Below, piece after piece: positions 60,617 through 64,000 of a stretch of 64,000 nucleotides of DNA. The position numbers and the translations under genes are program-made. Every line of letters starts with the position of its first letter. Within the stretch, counting starts at the first letter, position 1. The DNA comes from Elmis aenea (lineage: Eukaryota > Arthropoda > Insecta > Coleoptera > Elmidae): NCBI GenBank assembly GCA_947652605.1, contig CANTFG010000215.1, positions 140,653 through 204,652 on the forward strand, in the 5' to 3' direction. The notes under the pieces were generated by a model, which saw only the letters and a program-made list of their open reading frames with translations, searched no databases and was not told the DNA's origin.

Positions 60617-63600
60617 AAGGAGATGAAGAAGAAGGTCAAGATGAAGGAGGAGATGAAGGAGAAGAAGAAGGAAAAGACGAAGGAGGAGATGAAGGAGATG
60701 AAGGAGGAGACGAAGGAGGAGATGAAGAAGGAGATAAAGGAGTAGATGAAGAAGGAGATGAAGGAGAAGATGAAGGAGGAGATGAAGGAGGACATGAAGG
60801 AGGAGATGAAGGAGGAGATGAACAAGGAGATGAAGGAGGAGATGAAGGAGGAGATAAAGGAGGAGATGAAGGAGGAGATGAAAGAGGAGATGAAGGAGGA
60901 GATGAATGAGGAGATGAAGCAGGAGATAAAGCAGGAGAAGAAGCAGGAGATGAAGGAGGAGATGAACGAAGAGATAAAGGAGGAGATGAAGGAGGAGATG
61001 AAGGAGGAGATGAAGGAGGAGATGAAGGAGGAGATGAAGGAGGAGATGAAGGAGATGAAGGAGGAAATAAAGGAGGAGATGAAGGAGGAGATAAAGCAGG
61101 AGATAAAGCAGGAGATGAAGCAGGAGATAAAGCAGGAGAAGAAGCAGGAGATGAAGGAGGAGATGAACGAAGAGATAAAGGAGGAGATGAAGGAGAAGAT
61201 GAAGGAGGAGATGAAGGAGGAGATGAAGGAGGAGATGAAGGAGGAGATGAAGGAGATGATCAAGGAGGAGATGAAGGAAGAGATGAAGAAGGAGATGAAG
61301 GAGGAGATCAAGGAGGAGATGGAGGAGATTGAGGAGATGAAGGTGGAGATAAAGGAGGAGATGAAGGAGGAGAAGAAGGAGGAGATGAAGGAGATGAAGG
61401 AGGAGATGAAGGAGGAGATGAAGGAGGAGATGAAGGAGATGAAGGAGGAGATGAAGGAGGAGATGAAGGAGGAGATGAAGGAGGAGATGAAGGAGGACAT
61501 GAAGGAGGAGATGAAGGAGGAGATGAAGAAGGAGATGAAGGAGGAGATGAAAGAGGAGATAAAGGAGGAGATGAAGGAGGAGATGAAAGAGGAGATGAAG
61601 GAGGAGATGAAGGAGGAGATGAAGCAGGAGATAAAGCAGGAGATGAGGCAGGAGATAAAGCAGGAGAAGAAGCAGGAGATGAAGGAGGAGATGAACGAAG
61701 AGATAAAGGAGGAGATGAAGGAGAAGATGAAGGAGGAGATGAAGGAGGAGATGAAGGAGGAGATGAAGGAGGAGATGAAGGAGGAGATGAAGGAGATGAA
61801 GGAGGAGATGAAGGAGGAGATGGAGGAGGAGATGAAGTAGGAGATGAAGGAGGAGGTGAAGGAGGAGATGAAGGAGGAGATGAAGGGGGAGATGAAGCAG
61901 GAGATGAAGGAGGAGATGAAGGAGGAGATGAAGAAGGAGATGAAGGAGGAGATGAAGGAGGAGATGAAGGAGATGAAGGAGGAGATGAAGGAGGAGATGA
62001 AGGAGTAGATGAAGGAGGAGATGAAGGAAGAGAAGAAGGAAGAGATGAAGGAGGAGATGGAGATGAAGGAGGAGATGAAGGAGGAGATGGAGATGAAGGA
62101 GGAGATGAAGGAGGAGATGAAGGAGGAGATGAAGGAGGAGATGAAGGAGGAGATGAAGGAGGAGATGAAGGAGGAGGTGAAGGAGGAGATGAAGGAGGAG
62201 ACGAAGGAGGAGATGAAGGAGGAGATGAAGGAGGAGATGAAGCAGGAGATGAAGGAGGAGATGAAGGAGGAGATGAAGAAGGAGATGAAGGAGGAGATGA
62301 AGGAGGACATGAAGGAGGAGATGAAGGAGGAGCTGAAGGAGGGGATGAAGGAGGGGATGAAGAAGGAAATAAAGGAGGAGATGAAGGAGGGGATGAAGGA
62401 GGAGATGAGGGAGGGGATGAAGGAGGAGATGAAGGAGGAGATGAAGGAGGAGATGAAGGAGGAGATGAAAGAGGAGATGAAGGAGGAGATGAAGGAGGGG
62501 ATGAAGGAGGGGATGAAGGAGGGGATAAAGGAGGGGATGAAGGAGGAGATGAAGGAGGAGATGAAGGAGGAGATGAAGGAGGAGATGAAGAAGGAGATGA
62601 AGGAGGAGATGAAGGAGGAGATGAAGGAGGGGATGAAGGAGGGGATGAAGAAGGAAATAAAGGAGGAGATGAAGGAGGGGATGAAGGAGGGGATGAAGAA
62701 GGAAATAAAGGAGGAGATGAAGGAGGGGATGAAGGAGGAGATGAAGGAGGGGATGAAGAAGGTAATGAAGGAGGAGATGAAGGAGGAGATGAAGGAGGAG
62801 ATGAAGGAGGAGATGAAGGAGGAGATGAAGGAGGAGATGAAGGAGGAGGTGAAGGAGGAGATGGAGGAGATGAAGGAGGAGATGAAGGAGGAGACGAAGG
62901 AGGAGATGAAGGAGGAGATGAAGGAGGAGATGAAGCAGATGAAGGAGGAGATGAAGGAGGAGATGAAGAAGGAGATGAAGGAGGAGATGAAGGAGGAGAT
63001 GAAGGAGGGGATGAAGGAGGGGATGAAGAAGGAAATAAAGGAGGAGATGAAGGAGGGGATGAAGGAGGAGATGAAGGAGGGGATGAAGGAGGAGATGAAG
63101 GAGGAGATGAAGGAGGAGATAAAGGAGGAGATGAAAGAGGAGATGAAGGAGGAGATGAAGGAGGGGATGAAGGAGGGATGAAGGAGGGGATAAAGGAGGG
63201 GATGAAGGAGGAGATGTAGGAGGGGATGAAGGAGGGGATAAAGGAGGGGATGAAGGAGGAGATGAAGGAGAAGATAAAGGAGGGGATAAAGGAGGAGATA
63301 AAGGAGGCGATGAAGGAGGGGATAAAGGAGGGGATGAAGGTGAGGATCAAGGAGGGGATGAAGGAGGGGATGAAGGAGGGGATCAAGGAGGAGATGAAGG
63401 AGGGGATAAAGGAGGGGATGAAGGAGGAGATGAAGGAGGGGATGAAGGAGGGGATGAAGGAGGGGATGAAGGAGGGGATGAAGGAGGGGATGAAGGAGGA
63501 GATGAAGGAGGGGATGAAGGAGGAGATGAAGGAGGGGATGAAGGAGGGGATGAAGGAGGGGATGAAGGAGGAGATGAAGGAGGGGATGAAGGAGGAGATG

Positions 63601-64000
63601 AAGGAGGGGATGAAGGAGGGGATGAAGGAGGGGATGAAGGAGGAGATAAAGGAGGAGATGAAGGAGGAGATAAAGGAGGAGATGAAGGAGGGGATGAAGG
63701 AGGAGATGAAGGAGGGGATGAAGGAGGAGATAAAGGAGGAGATGAAGGAGGGGATGAAGGAGGAGATGAAGGAGGGGATGAAGGAGGAATTGAAGGAGGG
63801 GATGAAGGAGGGGATAAAGGAGGGGATGAAGGAGGGGATGAAGGAGGAGATGAAGTAGGAGATGAAGGAGGAGATGAAGGAGGAGATGAAGTAGGAGATG
63901 AAGGAGGAGGTGAAGGAGGAGATGAAGGAGGAGATGAAGGAGGAGATGAAGCAGGAGATGAAGGAGGAGATGAAGGAGGAGATGAAGAAGAAGATGAAGG
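60617..64000. repeat. Purine-rich minisatellite, cassette 4, runs off the window
   Basis: The first kilobase closely matches cassette 3 (offset 5,024 bp falling to 5,012 by the GAAGGTGGAG marker, a loss of one 12-bp unit), including the in-frame TGA near 60904. A GATTGAGG change near 61329 is private. From about 61800 the sequence differs from the other arrays. An 11-bp unit near 63171-63181 shifts the register. The window ends inside the array. Confidence 0.95.
62337..63845. repeat. GGGG-variant sub-array inside minisatellite 4
   Basis: GAAGGAGGGGAT units appear here and alternate with GAAGGAGGAGAT, becoming dense after 63180. The form is almost absent elsewhere (a single GAAGGGGGAGAT type is near 49081 and 61884). 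Local higher-order copies with GAAGAAGGAAATAAAGG occur near 62361, 62650, 62695 and 63030. This is a local expansion of a new variant. Confidence 0.85.

Noticed and set aside
60580..63386. Proline/serine-rich and SSFI-repeat minus-strand proteins
   Set aside because: Frame switching between them is caused by single-base changes in the minisatellite. They are shadows of the repeat.

Overview
The window is almost wholly tandem-repeat DNA. I recognise no protein-coding gene, tRNA, full rRNA or CRISPR array. Long satellites with higher-order structure, megasatellite cassettes and GC-rich spacers point to constitutive heterochromatin of a eukaryote, such as pericentromere, a B or sex chromosome, or a knob. 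CpG is not visibly depleted in the GC-rich spacers, which argues against a vertebrate and fits an arthropod. An insect, perhaps a hymenopteran, is my best guess, but this is weak inference.

Layout. (1) 1-35147: one uninterrupted array of an AT-rich 150-bp satellite, 234 complete units plus a 49-bp partial, with layered higher-order repeats of 5, 7, 8 and 10 monomers and two multi-kilobase segmental copies spaced about 9.0 and 10.35 kb apart. (2) 35148-64000: a different domain in which one compound cassette occurs four times in the same order. The order is: GC-rich spacer containing 36-bp repeats; an 8-bp GAGTCCGA-type tract; an array of a second, 160-bp satellite; a purine-rich 9/12-bp GATGAAGGAGGA-type minisatellite; then the next GC-rich spacer, built of 322-bp and 194-bp units. 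The 8-bp tracts start at 35654, 44479, 53404 and 58886. The fourth minisatellite runs off the right end.

The one compositional stranger is 51589-52836. It has about 300 bp of apparently single-copy GC-rich sequence with two perfect palindromes. This is followed by 2.25 tandem copies of a 410/432-bp element made of short GC-clamped hairpins. Each full copy carries a 37-nt stretch that matches, with three differences, the universally conserved part of eukaryotic nuclear 28S rRNA next to the R2/I-PpoI target region. This is the best candidate for something undescribed.

Long open frames in the minisatellites (up to about 4 kb on the minus strand) come from a repeat unit whose length is a multiple of three and which lacks stop codons in five of six frames. 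They run into satellite at one end and spacer at the other, and I do not call them genes. Shared small differences suggest that cassette 1 split first, then cassette 2, and that cassettes 3 and 4 are the most recent pair.
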